Below, in pieces: positions 39,132-48,859 of a DNA stretch of 64,000 bases. Source of the DNA: Viridibacillus soli (GTDB lineage Bacteria; Bacillota; Bacilli; Bacillales_A; Planococcaceae); the NCBI RefSeq assembly GCF_016612995.1, contig NZ_JAEOAH010000017.1, forward strand, positions 62,001 to 126,000, read 5' to 3'. The notes beneath the pieces are model-generated. The model was given only the letters and a program-made list of their open reading frames with translations, was not told where the DNA came from and made no database searches. The translations under genes and the position numbers were made by a program. Position 1 is the first letter of the stretch. Each line of letters begins with the position of its first letter.

Positions 39132-40217
39132 ATGTTACTCGATTTGATCATTAATTTTTCTATTTTATTTACATTTGTTGTTCTTTCGTATTGGATATAC
39201 GAGTCATTAGAGCCTTATCAATTTAAAGATATGGAGTTACATCCTTGGATTGTAGGGTTAGTAGCTGGTATTACGAGCTTGCTTTTGATGGGCACTGCTG
39301 TTCACTTCCAAAATGGCATTATCGGTGATGCACGCTTTGTAAGTATTTTGATCAGCGGCCTAGTTGGCGGTCCAATTGCAATTGCGGTGTCTTCTGTCAT
39401 TGTTGGGATCTTTCGATTTTACGTGTATGGCTTATCAGAAACATCCATTTCCGCTGGGGTAGATATTTTAGTAATTGGGTGTGTCCTGGCTTTCGTTTCA
39501 TGGAAAAGGCCAATTACATTCCGCAATATCTATTTTTATTTTACTTTTCTGATTGTACAAGATTGCATAGTCATCTTCATTCTTTCAGATAATTGGATAT
39601 ATGGTTTTCAAAATACGATTCAAACCCTGCTTTTTAATTTTGGTGTACTTTATGTAACTTTACTAGTATTAAAATCCTTTCGAAACCAATTTGAACGTAT
39701 GCGTAAAATTGAAGAAATGGCTGAAACTGATTATTTAACAGGACTGGCAAATAACCGACGCTTTCAACAAGTGATCGATGAATTACTTACGAATGATGAA
39801 CCTTTTTCATTACTATTAATTGATATTGATTCTTTTAAAAAGGTTAATAATACTTACGGTCATCCTGTTGGCGATGAAATTTTACAGAAAATCGGTGCCC
39901 AGCTAAAAGATTTTGTGACAACGATTAATGGTGAAGCAGCTCGCATTAGTGGTGAGGAATTTTACGTTGTCTGTAGAGATGCTGCACCTGCTATTAGCAT
40001 TCACGATGCGCATCGAATTCGTACGCAAATTGCCAAAACTCCGTTCGTTGTGTCTACTGGACATGTCATCACTATTACAGTCTCCATCGGGATTTGTTCT
40101 TATCCCGATAATGGTAAAACATTAACAGATCTTGCGTTTTTAGCAGACAGAGCTGTGATGAAAGCAATCGAGAAAGGACAAAATCAAATCGTTCACGTAA
40201 ATCAATTGAATAATTAA
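39132..40217 (+). CDS. Membrane diguanylate cyclase (5TM + GGDEF)
   Basis: Likely makes cyclic di-GMP from two GTP. Residues 1 to about 190 form a 5TMR-LYT-like membrane sensor (several helices, with ISGLVGGPIAIAVSS). Residues from about 200 form a GGDEF domain with DYLTGLANNRRF and DIDSFKKVNNTYGH. The active-site signature reads SGEEF instead of GGDEF or GGEEF; variants with Ser first are known to remain active. No EAL domain is present. AGGAGAG precedes the ATG. Confidence 0.9.
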   Translation: MLLDLIINFSILFTFVVLSYWIYESLEPYQFKDMELHPWIVGLVAGITSLLLMGTAVHFQNGIIGDARFVSILISGLVGGPIAIAVSSVIVGIFRFYVYGLSETSISAGVDILVIGCVLAFVSWKRPITFRNIYFYFTFLIVQDCIVIFILSDNWIYGFQNTIQTLLFNFGVLYVTLLVLKSFRNQFERMRKIEEMAETDYLTGLANNRRFQQVIDELLTNDEPFSLLLIDIDSFKKVNNTYGHPVGDEILQKIGAQLKDFVTTINGEAARISGEEFYVVCRDAAPAISIHDAHRIRTQIAKTPFVVSTGHVITITVSIGICSYPDNGKTLTDLAFLADRAVMKAIEKGQNQIVHVNQLNN

Positions 40218-40227
40218 TGTTTTTTAG

Positions 40228-40266
40228 AAAACGCTAAGAGTATAATCTACTCTTTTAGCGTTTTTT
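40228..40266 (+). terminator. Terminator of the GGDEF gene
   Basis: AAAACGCTAAGAGTA pairs with TACTCTTTTAGCGTTTT (one bulge) and ends in a T-run. Confidence 0.85.
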
Positions 40267-40375
40267 GTCGCTTCCAAATAATTACCAAATTAATCCTTTT
40301 TAAATTTTTTTGTCCGTTTATTTTATCATTATTGTTCACATACTACCGTTAAATTGGTAGAACGGAGCTGTTCTT

Positions 40376-42430
40376 ATGAATCGAGCAGACTATTGGCGCA
40401 AAAGAAGGATAAACAAACGCTGGAAACGCACTGTTATGTGGAGTGTTTTGAGCATTACAGCTGTTTTAACAGCATTTCTGTCTCTCAGAATATACGCGCA
40501 AATTGCTGGTGCGCCTTCTCTCGCTGTTCCGAAGGCGACCGTTTTTTTAGATGCAGATGGGCACCAAGCCGGCGATAAGTTTTCACAAGAACGTCGTTAT
40601 TGGGTAAGCCTGGATGAGATTTCTCCTTTCGTTGCAGATGCTCTTGTTGCAACGGAGGATCGAAATTTTTATTCGCATAACGGTTTTGATTATACCCGTA
40701 TTGCAGGTGCATTATTGAAAGATGTGAAGGCGATGCGCAAAGTAGAGGGTGCGAGTACGATTACACAGCAATACGCCCGAAACTTATATTTGTCTCATGA
40801 GAAGACTTGGTTGAGAAAGGCGAATGAGGCGCTCTATGCATACCGTCTAGAAGTTTTTTATGATAAAGATACGATTTTGGAAGGCTATTTGAATACGGTG
40901 TACTTCGGCCATGGTATGTATGGTGTGGAGGCTGCAAGTAGATTTTACTTTGCAAAAGCTGCGAAAGATTTAACATTACCTGAGGCTGCGATGCTCGTTG
41001 CAATTCCAAAAGGACCTAGCGTTTATTCCCCTGCTGTGAATAAGGAAAAAGCAATTGAACGTCAGCAATTAGTATTAAGGTTGATGGCTGATCAAAAGGC
41101 CATTTCTGAAGAACAGCTAAACCGAGCTAAAAATGAACAACTCGCTTTTAAATTTGAAGAATGGGAAAATTCGAAGTCCCTAGCACCATACTTTTTAGAT
41201 ACAGCTTGGCAGGAAGCAAAAGGTATACTGACTTCCAAAGGACGCCGTTTTGAAGAAGGTGGCTGGGTGATTAAAACGACTTTGAATACGTATCATCAAG
41301 AAGCCGCTGAGAAAGCTGTTGAAAAGTGGTTACCTAATGATGAGCTAGAAGTTGGTTTTGTTAGCATGGATCCCACTACTGGTTATATCACTTCTTTAGT
41401 TGGTGGGCGTCATTATTTAACAAGTACTTTTAATCGCGTGACACAGGCAAAAAGGCAGCCTGGCTCTGCTATTAAACCATTTTTGTATAGTGCAGCACTT
41501 GAAAAAGGTTATACGCCGTTAACGTTTTTAGATACTAGCAAGACCATTTTCACTTATGATGATGGGCGTTCTAAATATGAGCCCAAAAATGTAAATGGTG
41601 AATTTGCAAATCATCCAATGTCTTTGGCACAGGCAATTGCGATTTCGGATAATATTTACGCAGTAAAGACGTTTGAGACAATTGGCTTTAAGGCATTCAA
41701 CAATGTGATGGAGCGCTTTAAAATTCAAAGTAAGTTGAAAAATTCACCCGCAGTGGCTCTTGGCACTTCTGAAGTAAGCTTGATGGATTTAACGTCAGCT
41801 TATAATACTTTGGCAGCAAATGGTGTTCAAAAGACGCCAACGACGATTTTATCGATTACAGATGCAGACGGCAAAATCGTGTATAAAGCAAATAAGAAGC
41901 AGAAAAAGAAACAAGTGATTGAAAAAGATGATGCGTTTTTAATTACACAATTGATGACAGGTATGTTCGATCCTGTATTTAATGATTATGCACCTTCGAC
42001 AGGCATTTCGATTCGAAATAAACAAACAAGACCTTATGCAGCTAAATCTGGTACGACGTTAACAGATCAGATGATGGTCGGTTATTCTCCTACATTAACA
42101 GCCGGTGTATGGAACGGTTATGATAAAGGGAAACAAATGACGGACGCAGAAGATGGACGTGCAACGAAGCAAATCTGGATTGAGTTTATGGAAAAAGCAC
42201 ATGAAGGACTTGCAAGTGAGCCGTTTATGGCACCAGATGGTATTGAAGGCGTTATTGTTGATGTGAAAACAGGTGGTCTTGCAACAGCAAGCTGTGATAA
42301 ACAGCGACTTGTTTACATGAAAAGTAAGGATGTTCCGAAAAAACTTTGTACTGATCCTAGTATTGTAAGTGATTTAACGAAAAAAGATGAATCATCTTGG
42401 CATCTGTTTCCGTTTTCGCTTTTCGAATAA
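40376..42430 (+). CDS. pbpG: Class A penicillin-binding protein, PBP1A/PbpG type
   Basis: Bifunctional peptidoglycan synthase of 684 residues. A cytoplasmic basic N-terminus and one membrane helix (about 18-42) precede the glycosyltransferase domain, with catalytic glutamate E94 in TEDRNFYSHNG. The transpeptidase domain shows SAIK, SDN and KSGTT. In B. subtilis the homologue next to ywhD (pbpG, PBP2d) is made in the forespore. Synteny suggests the same here, although I did not find a convincing sigma-F promoter. Confidence 0.87.
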   Translation: MNRADYWRKRRINKRWKRTVMWSVLSITAVLTAFLSLRIYAQIAGAPSLAVPKATVFLDADGHQAGDKFSQERRYWVSLDEISPFVADALVATEDRNFYSHNGFDYTRIAGALLKDVKAMRKVEGASTITQQYARNLYLSHEKTWLRKANEALYAYRLEVFYDKDTILEGYLNTVYFGHGMYGVEAASRFYFAKAAKDLTLPEAAMLVAIPKGPSVYSPAVNKEKAIERQQLVLRLMADQKAISEEQLNRAKNEQLAFKFEEWENSKSLAPYFLDTAWQEAKGILTSKGRRFEEGGWVIKTTLNTYHQEAAEKAVEKWLPNDELEVGFVSMDPTTGYITSLVGGRHYLTSTFNRVTQAKRQPGSAIKPFLYSAALEKGYTPLTFLDTSKTIFTYDDGRSKYEPKNVNGEFANHPMSLAQAIAISDNIYAVKTFETIGFKAFNNVMERFKIQSKLKNSPAVALGTSEVSLMDLTSAYNTLAANGVQKTPTTILSITDADGKIVYKANKKQKKKQVIEKDDAFLITQLMTGMFDPVFNDYAPSTGISIRNKQTRPYAAKSGTTLTDQMMVGYSPTLTAGVWNGYDKGKQMTDAEDGRATKQIWIEFMEKAHEGLASEPFMAPDGIEGVIVDVKTGGLATASCDKQRLVYMKSKDVPKKLCTDPSIVSDLTKKDESSWHLFPFSLFE

Positions 42431-42433
42431 CAA

Positions 42434-42486
42434 AAAAAAGCTTCTTCTTCCAAGGAGTCCGTTATCCATTGGAAGAGGAAGCTTTT
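42434..42486 (+). terminator. Terminator of pbpG
   Basis: AAAAAGCTTCTTCTTCCAA pairs with TTGGAAGAGGAAGCTTTTT. It is a long strong hairpin just past the stop. The rest of the gap to 42690 shows nothing clear. Confidence 0.85.
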
Positions 42487-42689
42487 TGGTTCTCGAAAAC
42501 ATGAGTTACATGGGGCATTCGGCTTGGGTTTGTTAAAATGCCGCATGTCTCTCATGTGAAATCGGTTACCTAATGTCCTAGCTTACTTTTGTAAGCTGTA
42601 GTTAAAGTGTACTTCCTTTCAATGTTAGTTTCAACCATGGATTGAGACTGCTTCGAAATGTCACACTTTGTTCAATGATTTGCAAAATA

Positions 42690-43211
42690 TTAGAAGTTTA
42701 ATTCTTTATGCAATTGTTCTGTACTACGAGTCCATATTTCCTCGTTGAAGCTGTGTAAAAACTCGCCTAACACTTGTTTTGACTCGTCATCCATATGGTC
42801 CACAATGATATGTCGTTTCATTGATTTATCCATTTTATTGACATGGTCAGCTAAAATTTTATAGCCGCGTCGTTTTTCTCTATTGACAATCATCTCACAA
42901 GCTGTTACACCTGCAAAATACGCGCCTTCTTCTTTATGATCGATTGTGACCCATACTAGCCAATATCGTTTGCCACCTGCTGAATCTTCTCGATTCGTCG
43001 TAAATTTAATGCCGCGCTCAATATCACTACGAGCGTGCATTGCGCCAACTTCAACTGTTGCTTTTTTTTCCTCGATGTCAATGATGACTGGCGAAACGTT
43101 TTCAAGTGTTAAAGAACCTATGCCAAATCCTTTATGGCCATCAGTTGGATCGTTTTTTATTATCGTAAAGCCTAATTTTTGTTTCGGTTTTTCTTCATTA
43201 GTCATTCGCAT
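42690..43211 (-). CDS. ywhD: YwhD family protein
   Basis: The 173-residue protein belongs to the YwhD family of Bacillales, whose function is unknown. It is soluble and begins with a KLGFTIIKNDPTDGHKGFG segment typical of the family. GGAGGG sits close to the first ATG (43211); an ATG two codons later (43205) has better spacing. It runs convergent to pbpG and divergent from ywhB, as in B. subtilis. Confidence 0.85.
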   Translation of the reverse strand: MRMTNEEKPKQKLGFTIIKNDPTDGHKGFGIGSLTLENVSPVIIDIEEKKATVEVGAMHARSDIERGIKFTTNREDSAGGKRYWLVWVTIDHKEEGAYFAGVTACEMIVNREKRRGYKILADHVNKMDKSMKRHIIVDHMDDESKQVLGEFLHSFNEEIWTRSTEQLHKELNF

Positions 43212-43272
43212 AATCCCTCCGTTCTGTTATTATAACGAATATACACTATATTTTAAATGAGGAGGGCTCTTT

Positions 43273-43458
43273 ATGCCTGTAGTTACAATAAAAATGATTG
43301 AAGGTCGCACTGACGATCAAAAACGCAATTTAGTAGAGAAAGTAACCGCTGCAATTACCGAATCTGTAGACGCACCAAAAGAAAACATCACAATTATCAT
43401 TGAAGAAATGCAAAAAGCACACTTCGCTATTGGTGGCGTACGTAAGAGCGATCAATAA
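43273..43458 (+). CDS. 4-oxalocrotonate tautomerase family protein
   Basis: A 61-residue tautomerase subunit. After removal of Met the N-terminus is Pro, the catalytic base, followed by VVTIKMIEGRTDDQK. The central Arg and C-terminal GGVRKSDQ fit the family. B. subtilis YwhB, at the same place, tautomerises 2-hydroxymuconate in vitro; the natural substrate is unknown. GGAGG lies 8 nt from the ATG. Confidence 0.92.
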   Translation: MPVVTIKMIEGRTDDQKRNLVEKVTAAITESVDAPKENITIIIEEMQKAHFAIGGVRKSDQ

Positions 43459-43479
43459 TTACATACGTTTGCCTGATCG

Positions 43480-43507
43480 GCTGTCTCGCTTTGGGATAGC
43501 TTTTTTT
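43480..43507 (+). terminator. Terminator of the tautomerase gene
   Basis: GCTGTCTC pairs with GGGATAGC and is followed by seven T residues. Confidence 0.75.
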
Positions 43508-43535
43508 GTACGAAAAAACACCATACTGAGGATCT

Positions 43536-44042
43536 TTAGTTAATCGATTGTTGCTCTAGCTGCGCAATAAATTCAAAAGCATCCGACATTTCTTCTTCTG
43601 TGAAATTCAGCTTTCCCTTTACAACATGTACCTTTTCAATACGTTCTTCTTTTGAAAGCTCATCAAAGTAAAGTAGCGTTGACACAAGCTCTAAAAAGCG
43701 CGCACTTTTGTCATTCATCAGTTCGATAACAGTTGGTAGCTTGTCACATTGCTTGCTAAGCATAGAGGAAAAGCTTGTCCCCTCATCCGTCACTGCATAG
43801 CGATATTGAACGTAAGATCCTTTATCTTCCTTCTCTTCTGATAAAAAGCCCATATTACAAAGCTCCTCTATTCGTAATGTAAGCTCCTCTGAGTAAGGCC
43901 CATATATGTGGAATTGGTATTTTTCTTGGAACGGGAATTGCATTTTCTTTGCGATATAGACCATCTTCTGTAATTTTTTGCGACCAGTGACTTGTCCTGC
44001 TAACGACACAAATTGTACGACTTTTGCGTGTTCTTCTAGCAC
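43536..44042 (-). CDS. ywgA: YwgA family protein
   Basis: The 168-residue protein is of the YwgA family, recognised by the N-terminal VSLAGQVTGRKKLQKMVYI and the YGPYSEEL segment. These resemble the DUF4065/SocA-like fold, but no activity is established. It lies 25 bp after ywfO on the minus strand, so the two are probably co-transcribed. Confidence 0.82.
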   Translation of the reverse strand: MLEEHAKVVQFVSLAGQVTGRKKLQKMVYIAKKMQFPFQEKYQFHIYGPYSEELTLRIEELCNMGFLSEEKEDKGSYVQYRYAVTDEGTSFSSMLSKQCDKLPTVIELMNDKSARFLELVSTLLYFDELSKEERIEKVHVVKGKLNFTEEEMSDAFEFIAQLEQQSIN

Positions 44043-44067
44043 TTTTCAATCTCCTTCCGAGCGGTTA

Positions 44068-45366
44068 CTAACCTTTTAATATATCTAATATTTGTTTTCT
44101 GAGTAATTTTTTCTTACCGCTTTCTTGTAAAATATCTTCTGGGAAATATAATTTATGGTCTGTTCGACGTTTTCCAGATATGGCATCCACAACGTCCGAC
44201 GATCTTGATAACTCACGAATTTCATCATTCGGCATTAATAAATGAATGGGCAAACGTTCCTCTTCCTCACCAGGACGATAAAAATCGTACGGTAAATCTG
44301 AAGAGGAGTCGAGTACTAAATAATAAGTAGGATCTATACCAGCCTTACGGAATAACTCCTCAAGCTCACGTAGTTTCTGGTAATCTTTAGCAGGGTCAAT
44401 TTCTACATAATTAAACAATTTACGGTTCACAAATCGACGGCTTAAATCGCTTAAAATGGGATCCGTTTCTTGCATCCACAATTGAAAGTACGTCAACAAA
44501 ATACTTTCATCAAGCGCAAGATAATCTTCAAGTTTAATCTCCCCAACGAAAAATGCACGAAAATGTGTCGGCTCATGTAAAAATGTATAACCTTTTTCAC
44601 TTAATGCTTTCGCACGATGTAAAATTTTCGTCAAAATTACTTCGGCACTGCGTGAAACAGGATGAAAATAAACTTGCCAATACATTTGATAGCGACTCAT
44701 AATATAGTCCTCTATCGCATGCATTCCACTAGATTTGATAACAACTTGATCTTCACGTGGACGCATAACGCGTAAAATACGCTCCATATCAAAATGGCCA
44801 TAACTAACACCTGTATAATAGGCATCCCGCTGTAAATAATCCATACGATCAGCATCGATTTGACTCGAAATCATACTGACAACTTGTTTATTAACATACG
44901 TTTTTGCAATAACATTCGAAACCTTTTGTGGGAAATCGGATGCTACGCGACGCAGCACTTCATTGACCTCGGTATCGCCCATAATAATATGGCGTGTATA
45001 TTCTTCGTGATCTAGGTCAAAAACATGTTCAAATGCATGTGAAAACGGACCATGCCCTAAATCGTGTAGCAATGCAGCACAAAGAACGACAAGTCGTTCA
45101 CTTTCGTCCCATTCTGGTCTACCTTTGAACACATCATCGACCATTCTACGGACAATTTCATAGACACCAAGCGAGTGATTAAATCGACTATGCTCGGCCC
45201 CGTGGAAAACTAAATAAGTTGTACCGAGTTGCTTAATACGGCGTAATCTCTGAAATTCTCTTGTTCCGACTAAATCCCAAATAACCTGATCTCGCACGTG
45301 CACGTAACGATGAACAGGGTCTTTAAATACCTTTTCTTCCTCTAGCTTTGCTGTCGCGTAACTCAT
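44068..45366 (-). CDS. ywfO: HD-domain dNTP triphosphohydrolase-like protein YwfO
   Basis: The 432-residue protein has an HD phosphohydrolase domain: EHSRFNHSLGV, LLHDLGHGPFSHAFEH and an RMDYLQRDAYYTG motif in the dGTPase/SAMHD1-like arrangement. Relatives hydrolyse dNTPs; the substrate here is inferred. The ATG at 45366 gives the length of B. subtilis YwfO (433). The 25-residue extension upstream lacks support. Confidence 0.9.
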   Translation of the reverse strand: MSYATAKLEEEKVFKDPVHRYVHVRDQVIWDLVGTREFQRLRRIKQLGTTYLVFHGAEHSRFNHSLGVYEIVRRMVDDVFKGRPEWDESERLVVLCAALLHDLGHGPFSHAFEHVFDLDHEEYTRHIIMGDTEVNEVLRRVASDFPQKVSNVIAKTYVNKQVVSMISSQIDADRMDYLQRDAYYTGVSYGHFDMERILRVMRPREDQVVIKSSGMHAIEDYIMSRYQMYWQVYFHPVSRSAEVILTKILHRAKALSEKGYTFLHEPTHFRAFFVGEIKLEDYLALDESILLTYFQLWMQETDPILSDLSRRFVNRKLFNYVEIDPAKDYQKLRELEELFRKAGIDPTYYLVLDSSSDLPYDFYRPGEEEERLPIHLLMPNDEIRELSRSSDVVDAISGKRRTDHKLYFPEDILQESGKKKLLRKQILDILKG

Positions 45367-45596
45367 AAAGGCACCCCACTTCCGATGATCATATTTTTCA
45401 GTTGAATATATATGGCTCTTACTAATGTTTAGAATAGTCAAATCTAAAGCTCACAATATTTGAATGTCAGGCAACTACTTTTTATACGTAGTCTATTAAA
45501 TATAACGACCTACTACTCATGATTTTCCTCACTAAATAACAAGAAAATTGCGATTCCACACTCTCTTATCGATGAAGTTCATCTTTTTAGTATAAA

Positions 45597-45623
45597 TGAA
45601 AAAACCACCTTTCGAAAAGGCGG
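45597..45623 (-). terminator. Terminator of the DUF1450 gene
   Basis: CCGCCTTTTCG pairs with its complement CGAAAGGTGG and is followed by TTTTTTC on the minus strand. The remaining gap (45367-45744) shows no gene. Confidence 0.65.
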
Positions 45624-45744
45624 CAAAAGTCGGACTTCTAGTCAAGAAATTAGTAAGATTATGAACTAATTGCCGAGCTAATAAGCCGAAAGTTTTGTTA
45701 CATTTTTTTACTAATGATTGTCATATCAACATATTAAACGACTT

Positions 45745-45981
45745 TTATAGTCGATTCTGTGATTTTAATTTGGCGCGTACCTTTTCCATTAATTCATCTT
45801 CTGTTAAAGCAGCACATGGGCGGTTATTGACGAATGCGAACGTTTTCTTACGTCCTGGACCACAATATGACTGACATGCGATATTGACTGAAGCATCAGC
45901 ATCGATTTCTTTTAATTTCGGAATTAATGTTTTTAAATGAACGGCCTGACATTCATCGCAAACTCGAAATTCGTTTGCCAT
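45745..45981 (-). CDS. DUF1450 family small protein
   Basis: The 78-residue protein has CDEC near the N-terminus and CQSYCGPG in the middle, followed by FAFVNNRP, the pattern of the DUF1450 (YuzB-like, thioredoxin-fold) family. The cysteines could hold a metal or a disulfide; function is unknown. It is divergent from the rsfA-like gene. Confidence 0.8.
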   Translation of the reverse strand: MANEFRVCDECQAVHLKTLIPKLKEIDADASVNIACQSYCGPGRKKTFAFVNNRPCAALTEDELMEKVRAKLKSQNRL

Positions 45982-46126
45982 CTGTCTACAACCCTTTCTA
46001 TATCTAAGTATGAATTCTAACAGTCATTGTATCGCATTTACAGCTAGTCATTCAAGCGGATTATAGAACTTCATGCCACATACACTCACAAACTATACCT
46101 CTGCAAAGTAAGCGCCACAACACCTA

Positions 46127-46156
46127 GCATAATATTTTGCAAGTTTGTGAATAAAA
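46127..46156 (+). promoter_or_regulatory. Possible sigma-F promoter of the rsfA-like gene
   Basis: GCATA (46127-46131), a 15-bp spacer and GTGAATAAAA (46147-46156) resemble the sigma-F consensus GYATA-N15-GGnnAnAnTR; the -35 and spacing are exact and the -10 is partial. B. subtilis rsfA is a sigma-F regulon member. Confidence 0.4.
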
Positions 46157-46207
46157 AATAGAGAAAGTGTGCACGCTGACACTATCAACATTGTAGGAGG
46201 TTATAAA

Positions 46208-46861
46208 ATGGTAAAAATCAGACAAGATGCTTGGTTAAAAGAAAACGATGAATTATTAGCAGAAGCAGTCATTCGTCACGTAAAAGAAGGTAGCACACAA
46301 TTAAATGCCTTTGAAGAAGCTGGAGATGCATTAAACCGTACTGCAGCTGCATGTGGATTTCGTTGGAATGCAGTCGTACGAAAAATCTATGAAAATGAAT
46401 TAGCAGAGGCAAAAAAGGAACGCAAGGAGCGCATGCGCGTTTTTGGGCAAACTGTACGCCGTCGTAATACAGGAATCTATCTACTTCCTAATAGTGGAGC
46501 GGGTGAAAGTACTGGCCCTGTCGAGCAACAGCGTTCCATTCCACTATCATCGCTATCACTCGATATTGTCATTGCCTATTTAATGCGTTTGCAGCATATG
46601 GGCAGTGGTAACGATTCCGAGACAACGAGATGGCGCCATTTAGCGCATGTTGCAAATGAAAAAGTAGCACGCTTAGAGGCCGATTTCGAGAAGCTAGAGA
46701 AGGAGAATCGCCACATGCGTAAAGATTACGAGCAATTCGCACAAATCATGAATCGCGCTCGCCGTATGATTACGCTAGATGAAGAGGAAGAGCATATTGC
46801 TCCAGTTTTCACTATGGAGCGCAATGGCAATTTAGTTGTGAAAGAGCCTCCTATGAATTAG
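46208..46861 (+). CDS. rsfA: Prespore-specific regulator RsfA-like, Myb-type
   Basis: The 217-residue protein has an N-terminal Myb/SANT-like DNA-binding part (DAWLKENDELLAEAVIRHV and NRTAAACGFRWNAVVRK) and a C-terminal coiled coil (about 165-200). RsfA fine-tunes sigma-F-dependent genes in the forespore. AGGAGG lies 7 nt before the ATG at 46208. It is between ywfO/DUF1450 and lipL-hemQ, like ywfN (rsfA) in B. subtilis. Confidence 0.85.
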   Translation: MVKIRQDAWLKENDELLAEAVIRHVKEGSTQLNAFEEAGDALNRTAAACGFRWNAVVRKIYENELAEAKKERKERMRVFGQTVRRRNTGIYLLPNSGAGESTGPVEQQRSIPLSSLSLDIVIAYLMRLQHMGSGNDSETTRWRHLAHVANEKVARLEADFEKLEKENRHMRKDYEQFAQIMNRARRMITLDEEEEHIAPVFTMERNGNLVVKEPPMN

Positions 46862-46944
46862 GTGGAGATTCTGAGTGAGTGGCGCTACCCATACACTCTT
46901 TCACACTACTGATTCATAGCTCAATCTCAAATACCCTTAAACCA

Positions 46945-46982
46945 AAAGTAAACCCGACTCTCTTGAGAGTCGGGTTTACTTT
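46945..46982. terminator. Bidirectional terminator between rsfA and lipL
   Basis: AAAGTAAACCCGACTCTC pairs with GAGAGTCGGGTTTACTTT, a perfect long hairpin between convergent genes. Confidence 0.9.
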
Positions 46983-47822
46983 TTAATTCTTTTCATTTCC
47001 TAGCATTTTCTTATTACGTTCAAAAACACGATTCAAATAGAAACTATAAAGTTCCATCTCATTTTGTTGCAATGATCCAATCTTAAGTTCATCGCTAAGT
47101 CCCATTAATAATCTTTGTAAATCTATAACCGTCTGTTGAACTGTCCACTTTTCATCTAGTAGCTCTGATAATGAGGCCATTACTTCTGGGCGTACTTGTG
47201 GATAGGTAAATTTCGTCGTCTCACCTTTCAAACCGACTTCATAGAACTCTCTTATTAAATTTGCACGCTCTGATCCGCTGCCTTCTATACATAGATAGAT
47301 TTGCACAGCGATACCTTGGCGTAATCTGCGTTGTGAAATGCCTGCAAATTTTTTACCACCAATGCTGAGATCATATGAGCCTGGGCAGTAAGAACCGACG
47401 ATTTCATATGCTTCAATATGCTCAGCTGCTTTTGGAAATAATGCTTTGATGAGCTCGACCATCACATCGTAACCTGTATTAATATCGATTCTTGATTGTT
47501 GTTCAGACAACACAATAGAAATATTTAAAACACCGGGATCTAACACAACAGCAAGCCCACCTGAATTTCGAACAATTGGCGTAAAGCCTTTAGCTGATAA
47601 AAATGCCATGCCTTCTGTAATATGAGGTAAGCGATGATCTTGAATGCCAAGTACAACTGAATTATCATGCACCCATGTGCGGACTGTTGCTGGTGATAGG
47701 TCTTGACCAACTAACTGGCAAAGTGTGTCGTCAGCTGCGAATGATTCTAATGGTGAATGTCCTATCCCGCTAACGGATTGATCCCAAAAACGCCATATTT
47801 TTTGCTGTAAGTATGCTAACAT
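46983..47822 (-). CDS. lipL: Octanoyl-[GcvH]:protein N-octanoyltransferase
   Basis: LipL moves octanoyl from GcvH to the E2 subunits of 2-oxoacid dehydrogenases during lipoate synthesis. The 279-residue BPL/LplA-fold protein shows RNSGGLAVVLDPGVLN and GSYCPGSYDLSIGGKKFAG, with the acyl-carrying cysteine C146, matching C150 of B. subtilis LipL. The position corresponds to ywfL. It is divergent from hemQ. Confidence 0.92.
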   Translation of the reverse strand: MLAYLQQKIWRFWDQSVSGIGHSPLESFAADDTLCQLVGQDLSPATVRTWVHDNSVVLGIQDHRLPHITEGMAFLSAKGFTPIVRNSGGLAVVLDPGVLNISIVLSEQQSRIDINTGYDVMVELIKALFPKAAEHIEAYEIVGSYCPGSYDLSIGGKKFAGISQRRLRQGIAVQIYLCIEGSGSERANLIREFYEVGLKGETTKFTYPQVRPEVMASLSELLDEKWTVQQTVIDLQRLLMGLSDELKIGSLQQNEMELYSFYLNRVFERNKKMLGNEKN

Positions 47823-47948
47823 TTTTCATTCTCCTGGCCTAAAATGGTTTTCTTCATTAGCATACACGAATCGGTCAAACTTCTCATGTCAAATTCGTGA
47901 CTTTCAAGTAAGAAAGAGACTTAATCATCCTTTTTATGCTAAACTTAT

Positions 47949-47963
47949 CGTGAATGATTCTCA
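47949..47963. promoter_or_regulatory. Fur-like inverted repeat upstream of hemQ
   Basis: On the minus strand TGAGAATCATTCACG matches TGAGAATnATTCTCA at 12 of 14 defined positions. It lies 21 bp before the hemQ start, between the divergent lipL and hemQ genes. One site, read by eye. Confidence 0.3.
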
Positions 47964-47984
47964 CTAAAAGGAGTGTCCATAACA

Positions 47985-48737
47985 ATGATCGAAGCAGCAC
48001 AAACATTAGATGGTTGGTACGTATTACATGATTTCCGTTCAATCGACTGGGCTTCTTGGAAACTAATTTCTGCAGAAGAACGCCAAGAAACGATTGATGA
48101 ATTCATCAAATATCTAGAAAAAATTAACGAAGCTGACATTGCGAAGACAGGAAGCCATGCTTTCTACTCAATCGTTGGTCAAAAAGCAGATTTCGTGCTT
48201 ATGACATTACGCGAAACAATGGAAGAATTACAAGAACTTGAGACAGAATTTAACAAACTAGCAATTGCTGAGTTCACAATTCCTTCTTACTCTTACGTTT
48301 CAGTTGTTGAGCTTTCAAACTATTTAGCAGGTAAAGAATCTGACGAAGATCCTTACCAAAATCCACATGTACGCTCTCGTTTATATCCTGAATTACCACG
48401 TTGGAATCATATTTGTTTCTACCCAATGGATAAACGCCGTCAAGAAGGTGCCAACTGGTATATGTTACCAATGGATGAGCGTAAAGAGTTAATGCGCAGC
48501 CATGGCTTAATCGGTCGTAGCTATGCGGGTAAAGTAAAACAAATCATCTCTGGTTCTGTCGGTTTCGACGATCACGAATGGGGCGTTACTCTATTTGCTG
48601 AAGACGTGTTACAATTCAAAAAACTAATATATGAAATGCGTTTTGATGAAGTAAGTGCTCGTTATGCTGAGTTCGGCGCGTTCTTCGTTGGTAATATTTT
48701 AGACAACGAAAAATTAGTGAAACTTCTATCTGTTTAA
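47985..48737 (+). CDS. hemQ: Coproheme decarboxylase
   Basis: HemQ turns coproheme III into heme b, the last step of the Gram-positive heme pathway. The 250-residue chlorite-dismutase-like protein keeps the catalytic tyrosine Y146 and K150 in FYPMDKRR and the proximal histidine H173 (RSHGLIG), each one residue from the S. aureus numbering. AAAGGAG lies upstream of the ATG at 47985. It corresponds to ywfI. Confidence 0.95.
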   Translation: MIEAAQTLDGWYVLHDFRSIDWASWKLISAEERQETIDEFIKYLEKINEADIAKTGSHAFYSIVGQKADFVLMTLRETMEELQELETEFNKLAIAEFTIPSYSYVSVVELSNYLAGKESDEDPYQNPHVRSRLYPELPRWNHICFYPMDKRRQEGANWYMLPMDERKELMRSHGLIGRSYAGKVKQIISGSVGFDDHEWGVTLFAEDVLQFKKLIYEMRFDEVSARYAEFGAFFVGNILDNEKLVKLLSV

Positions 48738-48747
48738 TCTCAATTCC

Positions 48748-48787
48748 AAAAAAGTAAGCCCTTTATTTTAAAGAGCTTACTTTTTTT
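48748..48787 (+). terminator. Terminator of hemQ
   Basis: AAAAAAGTAAGC pairs with GCTTACTTTTTT just past the stop codon. Confidence 0.85.
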
Positions 48788-48859
48788 ATTGCACTATGTG
48801 TATTTACACTTGTAATATTTATGTGTATACTTTGTGAAAAATAACATTTGGAGGGCATT

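Noticed and set aside
40270-40375. Sigma-F promoter upstream of pbpG
   Set aside because: Expected from B. subtilis, but the best candidate has wrong spacing and a start overlapping the ribosome binding site.
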